In this document: in pieces, positions 18,449 to 27,302 of the stretch
Layout of the letters: the number at the start of each line of letters is the position of its first letter
How positions within the stretch are numbered: the stretch's first letter is position 1
DNA from: an uncultured Prevotellaceae bacterium
GTDB lineage: Bacteria; Bacteroidota; Bacteroidia; Bacteroidales; Bacteroidaceae
DNA: 64,000 nucleotides
Direction of reading: 5' to 3'
Assembly (NCBI GenBank): GCA_900315105.1
Contig: OMXX01000004.1
Span: 62,001 to 126,000, forward strand
Notes under the pieces: generated by a model
Database searches by the model: none
Seen by the model: the letters and a program-made list of their open reading frames with translations, nothing else
Told to the model about the DNA's origin: nothing
Translations under genes and position numbers: made by a program

Positions 18449-19030
18449 TTATTCTACTAAAAAAACAACCTTTTCTATATACCTCATACCGAAGATGCCT
18501 CTCCTTGCAGAAATAAGGCATTTGCTTCCATACGATTTAGAATCTTTATTTAAGCAATACCAGAAAGAAAGATCTTCATCGATTATTTTTATTTTTTCAT
18601 AATTTCTTTGAGAACTAGGAGATTTGTTTACAGGAGCAGTTGTTTGATCTACGACGACGCCTTTATATTCTGTTCCTTTTTCTATTGGTATGTATCTATT
18701 TGGGAGGAAAATAATTGCAGGAACAATTATTAGTGTCATAATAATCTTCCAAACATAAGGGTCTATAATAGACTCCTTTCTGCTTATTTTTTCCCAAAAA
18801 AGCTTTCTGATAGAAGCAATCAAAAATGGTAATAGAAATATACCCAATACAACATATTGATAATACATCCATGGAATACATATTGGCAATAAAGTTTCCA
18901 TACAACTTTTTTGCGTCACAATTTGGAGAATAACCAAAAGGATGCAAATAAGCGTAAAAAGCGTACCTTTATGTTTTGATGGAAATTTATCCATTCGTTT
19001 TTCTAACCAGCTCTTTTTAGATATATTCAT
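18449..19030 (-). CDS. Unknown multi-pass membrane protein (possible immunity protein)
   Basis: 193 aa from ATG 19030 (a TTG at 19039 is also in frame). Three hydrophobic helices are visible at about 22-40, 55-75 and 97-112, followed by a soluble C-terminal half with several Cys. No family recognised. It starts 11 nt after the stop of an orphan Rhs C-terminal fragment on the same strand, the position where polymorphic-toxin immunity genes sit. The immunity role is inference from position; the helices would suit protection against a membrane-acting or translocating toxin. Confidence 0.55.
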   Translation of the reverse strand: MNISKKSWLEKRMDKFPSKHKGTLFTLICILLVILQIVTQKSCMETLLPICIPWMYYQYVVLGIFLLPFLIASIRKLFWEKISRKESIIDPYVWKIIMTLIIVPAIIFLPNRYIPIEKGTEYKGVVVDQTTAPVNKSPSSQRNYEKIKIIDEDLSFWYCLNKDSKSYGSKCLISARRGIFGMRYIEKVVFLVE

Positions 19031-19041
19031 TGTTATCAATG

Positions 19042-19839
19042 TTAATTTCCTCGTTGGGTAGTACTATAAAGGAGGTTCAAAGAGGCATCTGTCCATCCTT
19101 CTACTTTGTTTGTATATTCTTCCTTCTGTTTTCGTAAGTTCCTGTTTGCTCTGCGTTGCGAGGATTTTGAATACCTTTTCTGTCCTGCTCTTTTATGTTT
19201 AATAGCATTTTGGGGAGTTGCTTTGGCTCCTTTGAACTTGATGTCGGTTCTTGTCTTTGCAAATTTTCCAGCTGCACCAGTAATAGCAATACTGGAAATA
19301 ACATTTTTACCAACTTTTTGAAGATTTATATCTTTATAAGACTTGGCTCCTTCCTTTATCTGTTGAGAAACTTCTTTAGTTGCAGAAGATATAGCGGATA
19401 CAGCAACTTTAGCACCAACACCTTTTAAAGCAGACACCCCACTTGTAAGAGCACCTTCTCCTGCTGCAATAGCAACATTAGTCCAATTCACATTCTTTGA
19501 TAGATTATCCATAACAGACATATCTCCATCATATTGTTCAATGAGTTGAGATGCCAATTCTACACCAGCACCAATGGCACCTCCTAAAAGCCAATTAATC
19601 GCACGACCATCAGGGTCATTAGCATTCACCGGATTATTTGCACAATACGCATACGGACTTGTGCTATAGTACTTTTCGCATAGCGGATCAATCCTATCCC
19701 ATCTTGCGAGGATAGGGTCATGCTGCCTTGCACCATAGTCGTAGGTGTTAAGACCATGCATACGGTCAAGTTCCTTTCCGTTGTACTTGTATGGCTGAAC
19801 GTCCGCACCCCTTGAGGGCATAGCATTATGCATAGGCAT
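19042..19839 (-). CDS. Orphan Rhs C-terminal fragment (Rhs core end plus variable tip)
   Basis: 265 aa. Residues about 15-80 are the conserved end of an Rhs repeat-associated core (YKYNGKELDRMHGLNTYDYG, ARQHDPILARWDRIDPLCEK, YAYCANNPVNANDPDG). The rest, about 85-265, is a variable tip with a Gly/Ala-rich hydrophobic helix and a very basic end (KHKRAGQKRYSKSSQRRANRN). The N-terminal Rhs repeats and any secretion signal are missing, so this is an orphan module or decayed gene rather than a complete toxin. The basic tip could be a nucleic-acid-acting toxin, but no catalytic motif is recognised. Confidence 0.75.
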   Translation of the reverse strand: MPMHNAMPSRGADVQPYKYNGKELDRMHGLNTYDYGARQHDPILARWDRIDPLCEKYYSTSPYAYCANNPVNANDPDGRAINWLLGGAIGAGVELASQLIEQYDGDMSVMDNLSKNVNWTNVAIAAGEGALTSGVSALKGVGAKVAVSAISSATKEVSQQIKEGAKSYKDINLQKVGKNVISSIAITGAAGKFAKTRTDIKFKGAKATPQNAIKHKRAGQKRYSKSSQRRANRNLRKQKEEYTNKVEGWTDASLNLLYSTTQRGN

Positions 19840-20069
19840 GATGAGTTATAGGCTAAAGTTTACTAATTGCGTACAAAGGTAAGCGAATTTTCTCATACCG
19901 CCAAATCATATCCCGTATTTTTCGTATTATCCCAAACAATAGCCATGTTCTTCCTCCCATGTAACTCCTATGATCCTCCGCTCTTCCTCCTATGTTCCTA
20001 TAGTTCCGGAACGGAGGAGAAGCGAAGGCATAGCGAAGGGAGAGCGAAGGCAAGGCGGATGTAATAGAT

Positions 20070-20365
20070 TGGTGTAATACTCTTGAAATGAAAAAATCTA
20101 AAAGTTTTTAGAGAGAGTATTACACCATTTGCTGTTATGTGTGAAATCTTTCTTGATTATCAACGTGTTAGGTGTGGTGTAATACCCTTGAAAGTATAAC
20201 ACCATTTTGGGGGATTTGGTGTAATACTTTCGGGGGTATTACACCAAGGGAAATTGATTGATACACAATTGTTTAGCATGCTTAAAACAACAAAGATGTA
20301 ATACTCGGCGTTGAAAACTTTTTTCAAAAAGTATTACACCGACTATTACACCAGTATTACACGAG
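20070..20365. repeat. Array of GGTGTAATAC / GTATTACACC units
   Basis: At least four 'tggtgtaatac' units and five 'tattacacc' complements occur within 300 bp, several paired as hairpins (for example around 20071-20134 and 20200-20252), with 'cttgaaa' often next to the unit. Spacing is irregular and orientation alternates, unlike a CRISPR array. Confidence 0.75.
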
Positions 20366-20382
20366 TTTCTGGAAACCTTCTA

Positions 20383-20420
20383 TTTAACGTCAGTTCGACG
20401 AAATACCCCACTTGCTCAAG
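20383..20420 (+). repeat. Diverged TTTAACGTGAGTTCGACGA copy
   Basis: Tttaacgtcagttcgacgaa followed by accccacttgctcaag: same order of blocks as 17843-17872 with a short insertion. Direct orientation relative to the left copy. Confidence 0.6.
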
Positions 20421-20584
20421 AAAAAATTAATGCGACATTAATGTGTCATTTGTGATCATTAATGTAGGTTCGCAGAGCGAAAACATATAATATCTCATTA
20501 ATATCACGTTAATACCGTATTAATTTTCCGTAAAGTACAAGCATCGGAGATGCATCCATGAAATTTTCGCTAAGGCTCAACAAG

Positions 20585-20613
20585 CTGAAGCAAGTCGTCG
20601 AACTCACGTTAAA
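20585..20613 (-). repeat. TTTAACGTGAGTTCGACGA repeat, right end of Rhs segment
   Basis: Reverse complement of the copy at 17843-17872, so the two form 30-bp inverted ends around a 2.77-kb segment holding the Rhs fragment and its neighbour. Confidence 0.8.
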
Positions 20614-20706
20614 TTTATCAAATCAAAGATTTCTTACCGGACAACAATAAATATCAAGCAAGTTTTGGGGATAATCTGCACTTATTTGTAATGAATGGAT
20701 AAATAA

Positions 20707-20738
20707 AACTGCCCCATTTTTGTTAAAATGAGGCAGTC
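20707..20738 (-). terminator. Terminator after the cupin gene
   Basis: AACTGCCCCATTTT / AAAATGAGGCAGT hairpin; read on the minus strand it ends in a T-run (AGTTTTATTT). Lies 28 bp past the cupin stop. Confidence 0.75.
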
Positions 20739-20765
20739 TCTATATGTTTCTACTCTCTCTGAATA

Positions 20766-21149
20766 TCAGCAGAGGGCGGGTATGAACTTGGCAAAGAGAT
20801 AAAGCCCTTCGTTGCCAGCGATTACTTCGTGCTTTATTTTTGCAGGCATTATTGATATTACACCTGGTACGTAGTCTATAGATTTACCGTTGTTAAGACA
20901 GATTCCGCTACCGGCTACAACCTCGTGCGTTTCGAGTTGCGTTTCATGAGTGTGCAACCCAATTTTGCAGTTTGGTGCAATTCTTACCAGATGATAGCTG
21001 AAAAGACCACCGCTATCCTTTGCTGTTACAATGTGTTTCAGAGCCACACCCTCGAATGTTGGGTGCTCGTTCCATTTCAGACTGTTGAAATCTACCACTC
21101 TTTCGGGCAAGGCTAGTTGCCCTTTGTCAAATTTTTTAAATATTTCCAT
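20766..21149 (-). CDS. Cupin-domain protein
   Basis: 127 aa, one cupin barrel. The metal-site motifs are visible as GLHTHETQLETHEVVAG and a later PAKIKHEVIAGNEGLYL. It is soluble, with no regulator domain. Small cupins of this kind bind a metal and a small ligand; the substrate cannot be told. Its own promoter lies upstream on the minus strand, and the AraC regulator gene sits just beyond, so the regulator may act on it (both recognise small ligands). Function unassigned. Confidence 0.8.
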   Translation of the reverse strand: MEIFKKFDKGQLALPERVVDFNSLKWNEHPTFEGVALKHIVTAKDSGGLFSYHLVRIAPNCKIGLHTHETQLETHEVVAGSGICLNNGKSIDYVPGVISIMPAKIKHEVIAGNEGLYLFAKFIPALC

Positions 21150-21179
21150 TTTGTGTAACTGTATAATGATTTAACGCTG

Positions 21180-21187
21180 CAAAATTA
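21180..21187 (-). promoter_or_regulatory. Putative promoter of the cupin gene
   Basis: TAATTTTG on the minus strand, about 30 bp before the cupin ATG, fits TAnnTTTG. No clear -33 element. Confidence 0.4.
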
Positions 21188-21228
21188 CGAAAATGGAAAA
21201 TATTATGCTTGTATAAAATTGCTGATTT

Positions 21229-21963
21229 TCAGATGTCGCGGATTTTTCTCTGATATTCCGACGGAGAGATGCCCACAATCTTTTTGAAACACTTGTCAAA
21301 ATGGCTCGAATCGTAGAAGCCGTTGTCTAAGGCGGCATCAATCAGTCGACCGCCAAGGCCAAGTTCCTTCTGCGCTTTTCGCACTCTTACCTGAATCATT
21401 AACTGATGAGGCGTCAGTCCGATTTTCGACTTGAACTTTCTGATTAAGTGATATTTGCTTATGTAAACATCTTCCGAAAGTTGGTCGAGCAAGTATATAT
21501 CTGATGATTTCTCAGCTATCTTGTCGGCAACCCTCTGAATGTCTTCTGACAATTTGTAACGCTCATCGCCTATACTTTCCGCAATCAGTTCGATGGCGTC
21601 GGTCAGTTCGGTTTTAATTCTGTTATCAAAACCGTTTTCTGCCGAGATTTCATCGAACTTAGCACTTACTTTCTGGCTAATTTCGTTGGCAGACTCTGAA
21701 GAAAACAATTCTTTGTTTATGCAGATTGACAGGATCTGCGAATCTGCTTCCACCTTAACAGAATGAGGCATATACGGACGCACGATGAATGTATCGCCTT
21801 TCTTTAGAATTATGCTTACATTGTTGTATAAGAGCATTGCCTCGCCCTTTGTGATGAATGTAATTACATAATGATCGGTATGGTTATGCAGACCGAAATC
21901 TTTTGTAATATCTTCTGTTACAACAAATTCAATACTTCTGTCATCAAGAATGAAATATTGCAT
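21229..21963 (-). CDS. AraC-family transcriptional regulator
   Basis: 244 aa from ATG 21963; a TTG at 22011 would add 16 residues. The N-terminal half is a cupin-type ligand domain (HNHTDHYVITFITKGEA, GDTFIVRPYMPHSV). The C-terminal two-HTH AraC domain covers about 145-244 (SEDVYISKYHLIRKFKSKIG, then AALDNGFYDSSHFDKCFKKI and GISPSEYQRKI). It probably controls the adjacent small cupin gene, both on the minus strand. Confidence 0.9.
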   Translation of the reverse strand: MQYFILDDRSIEFVVTEDITKDFGLHNHTDHYVITFITKGEAMLLYNNVSIILKKGDTFIVRPYMPHSVKVEADSQILSICINKELFSSESANEISQKVSAKFDEISAENGFDNRIKTELTDAIELIAESIGDERYKLSEDIQRVADKIAEKSSDIYLLDQLSEDVYISKYHLIRKFKSKIGLTPHQLMIQVRVRKAQKELGLGGRLIDAALDNGFYDSSHFDKCFKKIVGISPSEYQRKIRDI

Positions 21964-22020
21964 AAAACAACGATAGGTGAGATCATAATGAGAATTTATT
22001 TCCCGAAACAAAAGACGGAC

Positions 22021-24963
22021 TTAATATCCGAATACCTCTTCGAGTGTAAGGCGACGGATAGGAGCTATCTGTTCCAAAGCCTTGATGTCGAGTTCCTTCT
22101 CGTCGCCGAGGATGATGTAGCGATAAGGCTTGTTAGCCATGTTCTGCTTCTCGAAATCCACGATGTCCTTCAGACAGAGGGAAGGCAAGAGGTTATATAC
22201 CTTCTCGTTGAGGTCATAGTCAAGTCCAAGTCGCTTTGCGTTGACATAGGCATTGAGTACAGAGAACTTGGTGGTGCGCTGACTGGCAATCTGCTTCATT
22301 GCTGCATCCTTGGCAATTTGGAAAGCAGCCTCGCTCTGTGGCATGTTGTTCAGAATCTCGTGGAACTGCTTTACGCAGTCCATCATCTTGTCGTTCTGTG
22401 TGATGATATGAGTGAAGAAATGCTCGGTTTCACCGATTCTGTTAGGACGATTATAGTATGCGTATGCGTTGTATGCAAGTCCGCGAGCCTCACGCATTTC
22501 CTGGAACACGATTCCGTTCATACCACCGCCATAGTATTCGTTGAACAACGTTGTTATGCCCTGCTTCTCAGGATTCCATGCACGTGCCTCGTTATGGTAC
22601 ATACGCATGTAGATGTTCTTGGCATCGTAAGGCGCAATCCAAACCTCGTTGGCAGGTGTCTGCTGCATGGCGAATGGCTGTCCCTGTGGGGCTGGGGAGA
22701 GAGTCTTGGCAGTCTTGTGGTATTTGCCCACAACATCCGACAGTTCCTTCTCGCTGAGAGGACCATAATACAAAACGGTATGCTCAAAGCCTGAGATGTT
22801 CTTCAACAGGTCGGTGAACATCTTAGGATCGGCTTCTTGCAGTTGCTGGGCAGTCATATCGTCACGACGCATGTTGTGAGGACCATAGACAGCATAGTTA
22901 TAGAGGTAGTCGAAGCAGTTGCGCTGATCCTTCTTGGCATCCTCACGATCCTTCATGATAAGGTCAACAAACTGCTTGTAAGCATCCTTGTCAGCCTTTG
23001 CGTTGGTCAGTACATCTTCAAGAAGAGCGAGAGCCTGTGGCATATTCTCGCTGAGACCGCTGAGTGAGATTGTTATAACATCGCTGCCAGCGTTCACATT
23101 CATGTTGCATGCAAGTTTGTAGAACTGCTGCTTTACCTCGGTGGCAGATAGCTTGTCGGTTCCCAGATAGTCGAGGTAGTGAGATGCAATGTCGTAGCGG
23201 TTGTCATCTTCATGTCCGAAGTCGTAGCGGAAAGAGAGGTTGAAAAGTCCGTCGGTGGTATTCTGCTTGTAGAGCAGAGGAAGTCCGGATTTTGTCTTGC
23301 TTATGGCGAGATCTTTCTTGAAATCGAGGAACACAGGCTGTATAGGATCAACCTTGGTATTCTGAATGTCCTTTACAAACTGGCTGACCTGATCGCGGTT
23401 GGTAGGGATGGCTGTAATTGCTGGCTTGTCAATCTTCTTCTGGAGAGAATCCACGCCCTGTTTCTTAAATACGGAGATATAGCCATCAGTAAAGAAACGG
23501 TTGGCAAATGCCACAATCTGTTCCTTCGTCATGCCACTCAAGCGGTCGAGTTTCTTTACGGCCTGTTCCCATTCCGTGCCACAGATGAAGGCATCCATGA
23601 ACTGCGATACGCGAAAACGGTTGTTGTCGAGTGAACGGAAAAAGTTGAGTTTCTTGTTATTGATGACAGAAGGCAAGAGATCATCGGAGAACTCTCCGCG
23701 CTTCAATTTGCCGATTTCATCGAGCATAAGCTGACGGACTTCCTTCAGATCCTGACCTTGTTTTGGTGTACCTATAAGGATGAAACCTGAGTAGTCTTGA
23801 AGTGATTCCAAGCCTGCCTCAGCCCCTTGCACCTTCATGCTCTGGTTCAGGTTGAGGTCGAAGAGTCCGGCTTTGCCATTGCTGAGAATATCGCCGATTA
23901 CATCGAGCGTATCGCATTGCAGGGAAGCGGCTCTTTCTGCCGGCCATGCCATAAATAGCGTTTCTGCCTGTTGACCAACAACCGTGGTATCTACAGGAGC
24001 GGAGTATGGCTTCAGGGCAGGGAATACAGGCTGACGTACATCATCGCCCTTCTTCCAACCGCCGAAGTACTGGTCGAGTAGGGCAATGGTCTTGTCTGGG
24101 TCGAAATCACCTGCCATGCAGATAGCCACATTGTTTGGAACATACCATTTCTTGAAGTAGTTCTCTATGTTGACGATAGAAGGGTTCTTGAGGTGATCCT
24201 GAGTACCGATGACCGTCTGTGTGCCGTATGGGTGGTTAGGGAAAGCCTTTGCCATTAGGGCGTCAAAGCACTTGTTCATATCGCTTGACAATCCTATGTT
24301 GTATTCCTCATAAACAGCCTCAAGCTCGGTGTGGAAACCGCGGATAACCATATTCTGGAAACGGTCACTCTGAATCTTTGCCCAGTTCTCAATTTCGTTG
24401 CTTGGGATGTCCTCGGTATAGCAGGTCACGTCGTAGCTTGTGAAGGCGTTTGTGCCGTCTGCACCGATGGTAGCCATGAGTTTGTCGTATTCGTTAGGGA
24501 TGAAATACTTAGCAGCCAACTGTGAAACAGAGTCAATCTCGTGGTATTTCTGCTTGCGAAGGGCAGGATCCTTTATGGTGCGGTATTCCTCGTAACGCTT
24601 TGTGATATCGTCGAGCAATGGCTTCTCTGCTTCAGGATTATTAGTTCCGAACTTCTTTGTACCCTTGAACATAAGGTGCTCCAGATAGTGAGCCAGACCG
24701 GTAGTCTCGGCAGGGTCGTTCTTAGAACCGGTACGCACAGCGATATATGTCTGGATGCGTGGCTTTTCCTTATTCACAGACAGATACACCTTTAGACCAT
24801 TATCGAGAGTATAGATACGAGTTTGCATCGCATCGCCTGCCACCGTCTGATACTTATAGTCCTTGGCATTCGCACTTATGCAGATAGAAAGAAGGGCAAA
24901 GACCCCCCAGCCCCCCAAGGGGGAGTTCTTGGATAGTAATGAGAGGATATTTTTGATTCTCAT
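22021..24963 (-). CDS. M16 family zinc peptidase, secreted
   Basis: 980 aa. Two M16 halves (each with active and inactive domains) fit the pitrilysin/insulinase type. The inverted zinc motif is HYLEH (His92, Glu95, His96), followed by the distal Glu region (ELEAVYEEYNIGL). The signal peptide region (about 1-33) has an odd insertion, NSPLGGWGV, encoded by a GC-rich dispersed repeat at 24901-24930, before the hydrophobic stretch FALLSICISANA. Likely periplasmic and degrades peptides. Follows the nucleosidase gene by 17 nt on the same strand. Confidence 0.92.
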   Translation of the reverse strand: MRIKNILSLLSKNSPLGGWGVFALLSICISANAKDYKYQTVAGDAMQTRIYTLDNGLKVYLSVNKEKPRIQTYIAVRTGSKNDPAETTGLAHYLEHLMFKGTKKFGTNNPEAEKPLLDDITKRYEEYRTIKDPALRKQKYHEIDSVSQLAAKYFIPNEYDKLMATIGADGTNAFTSYDVTCYTEDIPSNEIENWAKIQSDRFQNMVIRGFHTELEAVYEEYNIGLSSDMNKCFDALMAKAFPNHPYGTQTVIGTQDHLKNPSIVNIENYFKKWYVPNNVAICMAGDFDPDKTIALLDQYFGGWKKGDDVRQPVFPALKPYSAPVDTTVVGQQAETLFMAWPAERAASLQCDTLDVIGDILSNGKAGLFDLNLNQSMKVQGAEAGLESLQDYSGFILIGTPKQGQDLKEVRQLMLDEIGKLKRGEFSDDLLPSVINNKKLNFFRSLDNNRFRVSQFMDAFICGTEWEQAVKKLDRLSGMTKEQIVAFANRFFTDGYISVFKKQGVDSLQKKIDKPAITAIPTNRDQVSQFVKDIQNTKVDPIQPVFLDFKKDLAISKTKSGLPLLYKQNTTDGLFNLSFRYDFGHEDDNRYDIASHYLDYLGTDKLSATEVKQQFYKLACNMNVNAGSDVITISLSGLSENMPQALALLEDVLTNAKADKDAYKQFVDLIMKDREDAKKDQRNCFDYLYNYAVYGPHNMRRDDMTAQQLQEADPKMFTDLLKNISGFEHTVLYYGPLSEKELSDVVGKYHKTAKTLSPAPQGQPFAMQQTPANEVWIAPYDAKNIYMRMYHNEARAWNPEKQGITTLFNEYYGGGMNGIVFQEMREARGLAYNAYAYYNRPNRIGETEHFFTHIITQNDKMMDCVKQFHEILNNMPQSEAAFQIAKDAAMKQIASQRTTKFSVLNAYVNAKRLGLDYDLNEKVYNLLPSLCLKDIVDFEKQNMANKPYRYIILGDEKELDIKALEQIAPIRRLTLEEVFGY
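24901..24930. repeat. GC-rich repeat inside the M16 signal-peptide codons
   Basis: Gaccccccagccccccaagg then gggagttctt: a CCCCCC/GGGGG palindromic repeat typical of intergenic space, here read as part of the protein (SPLGGWGV). Confidence 0.6.
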
Positions 24964-24980
24964 CTTTGTTTTTTTTATTG

Positions 24981-25700
24981 TTACTTTTTACTTGTCAATT
25001 GTTCTATCACTTTCACATTTGCTTTCCTCAGCGATTCACTTGCTGCTGCAAGGTTCTTTGAGAACTCTTCAAAGGTCTCAGCACCAGAGTCGCAGAGATC
25101 GGTGACGGACTTCACGAAAAGGATAGGCTTCTGGAAAAGAGAGCATACGAAAGCTATCGCAGCACCTTCCATATCTTTTAGCTGACCGCCATTCTCGTGG
25201 ATTATCTCCTCGTCGCATGGCTGCATGTCAAGGCTTGAGCCGGTCGTTACCTTGCCCATCTTGAAACCGAGTTGCTTAGCCAAAGCCTCTGAGCCTTCCC
25301 ATACTGGGTAATTGCCGAGAGCTTGAGTTCCCCAGGCATCATCGCCGGGAACACGGCGGTCGTGGAACATCACGCCATTGCCGATGAATACCTGTGCTAT
25401 ACTTGCGCCTTCGCTTTTGAAACCTCCGCAAGTGCCGCTGTTAATAATGATATCAGGATTGATCTTCTGGATTGCAGCAAGGGTGGCAACCGATGCTGCC
25501 TCGCACCCAACGAGGTCCGAACCATGTTGCTGACCATTGAGAACAATGTTCAGTTCTGAGTTTCCGCCGTTAGTGGAAATGATACTTCTGTACAGTTTGC
25601 AAGGAAGTGGGGCAAAGAAGTCTTTTACCTCCTTTACGCCGAAATGATCGATGAAAGGTTGGGCTTCGGCTTGCATCGCCACAATGTAACATATTTTCAT
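24981..25700 (-). CDS. mtnN: 5'-methylthioadenosine/S-adenosylhomocysteine nucleosidase-like protein
   Basis: 239 aa, phosphorylase/nucleosidase fold. Motifs: MKICYIVAMQAEAQPF at the N-terminus, INSGTCGGF (ribose/base site), KDMEGAAIAFVC (ribose-binding Met-Glu pair) and VKSVTDL with the catalytic Asp. It would split adenine from MTA or SAH to recycle methyl-donor by-products. The family also includes futalosine and inosine/guanosine-type nucleosidases, so the exact substrate is open. A TAACTTTG promoter lies 32 bp upstream; the M16 peptidase gene shares the transcript. Confidence 0.82.
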   Translation of the reverse strand: MKICYIVAMQAEAQPFIDHFGVKEVKDFFAPLPCKLYRSIISTNGGNSELNIVLNGQQHGSDLVGCEAASVATLAAIQKINPDIIINSGTCGGFKSEGASIAQVFIGNGVMFHDRRVPGDDAWGTQALGNYPVWEGSEALAKQLGFKMGKVTTGSSLDMQPCDEEIIHENGGQLKDMEGAAIAFVCSLFQKPILFVKSVTDLCDSGAETFEEFSKNLAAASESLRKANVKVIEQLTSKK

Positions 25701-25731
25701 TTTGTGATAAATTTTTGTTAAATCGGGTTTG

Positions 25732-25739
25732 CAAAGTTA
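25732..25739 (-). promoter_or_regulatory. Promoter of mtnN-M16 operon (minus strand)
   Basis: TAACTTTG on the minus strand matches the Bacteroidetes -7 element, about 32 bp before the start codon. Confidence 0.6.
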
Positions 25740-25824
25740 ATAATTAAGAAACAGAAAAACGAAGAAATGCACAACTTAATTAAATAAAAATGGAAAAATA
25801 GCTTAAAAAGACGTTTTTTTTTAC

Positions 25825-25832
25825 TAACTTTG
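25825..25832 (+). promoter_or_regulatory. Promoter of the nqr operon
   Basis: TAACTTTG at 25825-25832 with an A/T-rich upstream region; nqrA begins about 135 bp downstream, leaving a long leader. Confidence 0.65.
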
Positions 25833-25967
25833 TGCGCGAATATTAAAATGTGCGCCAGCCTTTTTGACTGACGTGCAATTTTTTCTTCACTCGAAGAGAA
25901 TAAGTATAGTATTTTGGAAATGATTTTTTTGTGAGATAAAATTCAGTAAGTTTAATAGATAAGTAAA

Positions 25968-27302
25968 ATGACACGTGTAATTAAATTGTCAAAAGGTCTT
26001 GACATCAATCTTGCAGGTAAGGCAGAGCCAAAGAAGGTGAGCTTGTCTGCAGGGAATGTTTATGCCTTGAACCCAGCCGACTTTGAGGGCGTGAAGCCAA
26101 AGGTGGTTGTGAAGGAAGGCGACAAGGTCAAGGCCGGTGATGCTTTGTTCGTCAACAAAGACTTTCCACAGGTGAAGTTTGCTTCTCCAGTCAGCGGTAC
26201 TGTAAAGCTCGTAGAGCGTGGTGACCGTCGTAAGCTGCTCAGCGTTCAGGTTGAGGCTGATGCGCAGCAGGAGTTCGTGGACTTTGGAAAGAAGGATGTG
26301 AAGTCGCTTGACGCACAGGCTGTGAAGGACGCTCTGCTTGACGCAGGCCTCTTCGGGTACATTAACCAGTTGCCATACGCTATCTCTACAAACCCAGAGA
26401 CAGCTCCAAAGGCAATCTTCGTCTCTGCCTTTAGGGATATGCCACTCGCTGGTGATTTCTCTTTCGAGCTTCAGGGACAGGAGGCTGACTTCCAGGCTGG
26501 TCTTTCTGCACTCGCAAAGATTGCAAAGGTTTATGTAGGCGTTAATGAGTCTATGAGCCTTAGCGATGTAGAGGTTGTTGAGTTCCGCGGTAAGTGTCCT
26601 GCTGGTAATGTTGGTGTTCAGGTTAACAACATTGATCCGGTGAACAAGGGAGAGATTGTTTGGACAGTTGAGCCAAGTGCAGTAATCTTCTTTGGCCGTC
26701 TTTTCAACACAGGTAAGGTAAATCTCACTCGTACTGTTGCCGTTGCAGGTAGTGAGATGAAGGAGAATGGATATGTTGACGCTCTCGTTGGTCAGCAGTT
26801 GACTGTAAACGTAGATGCCAACGCTCGTGTTATCATGGGCAATCCTCTGACAGGTAAGGCTGTTGCTACAACACAGCAGGCTTCAGCAGTAGTGGTAACC
26901 CTTGGTGCTCACAGCAGCGAGATCACAGCTATTCCAGAGGGAAACAACGCTGACGAGATTCTTGGTTGGATCATGCCACGTTTCGGACAGTTCTCTGTAA
27001 ACCGTAGTTACTTCTCTTGGCTCTTCGGTAAGAAGCAGTATAAGCTCGACGCTCGTGTAAAGGGTGGTGAGCGTCACATGATTATGAGTGGTGAGTATGA
27101 CAGCGTTCTTCCAATGGATATCTATGCTGAGTATCTCATCAAGGCAATCATCACTGGCGACATCGACAAGCAGGAGCAGCTCGGTATCTACGAGGTAAGT
27201 CCGGAGGACTTCGCCCTCGCAGAGTTCGTTGATAGTAGTAAACTTGAATTGCAGCGCATCGTCCGTGAAGGTCTCGACGTGCTGAGAAAGGAAAATGAGT
27301 AA
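25968..27302 (+). CDS. nqrA: Na+-translocating NADH:quinone reductase subunit A
   Basis: 444 aa, usual length. The N-terminal biotinyl-like fold (IKLSKGLDINLAG, VKEGDKVKAGDALFVNKDFP, FASPVSGTV) and the later GQQLTVN and ERHMIMSGEYDSVLPMDIY segments are typical of NqrA, the cytosolic quinone-side subunit of the sodium pump. It overlaps nqrB by one base (TAATG) and heads the six-gene operon. Confidence 0.95.
   Translation: MTRVIKLSKGLDINLAGKAEPKKVSLSAGNVYALNPADFEGVKPKVVVKEGDKVKAGDALFVNKDFPQVKFASPVSGTVKLVERGDRRKLLSVQVEADAQQEFVDFGKKDVKSLDAQAVKDALLDAGLFGYINQLPYAISTNPETAPKAIFVSAFRDMPLAGDFSFELQGQEADFQAGLSALAKIAKVYVGVNESMSLSDVEVVEFRGKCPAGNVGVQVNNIDPVNKGEIVWTVEPSAVIFFGRLFNTGKVNLTRTVAVAGSEMKENGYVDALVGQQLTVNVDANARVIMGNPLTGKAVATTQQASAVVVTLGAHSSEITAIPEGNNADEILGWIMPRFGQFSVNRSYFSWLFGKKQYKLDARVKGGERHMIMSGEYDSVLPMDIYAEYLIKAIITGDIDKQEQLGIYEVSPEDFALAEFVDSSKLELQRIVREGLDVLRKENE

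Larger units (their letters stand above)
19840..20706. other. 870-bp repeat-rich gap
   Basis: Contains a palindrome-like stretch of 'cctcc/gaggag' units (19955-20050), an array of GGTGTAATAC/GTATTACACC units (20070-20365), and two copies of the TTTAACGTGAGTTCGACGA repeat (20383-20420, 20585-20613). No reading frame of substance. Confidence 0.6.

Noticed and set aside
20070..20365. Possible CRISPR array
   Set aside because: Repeat units alternate in orientation, spacing is irregular, and no cas genes are present.
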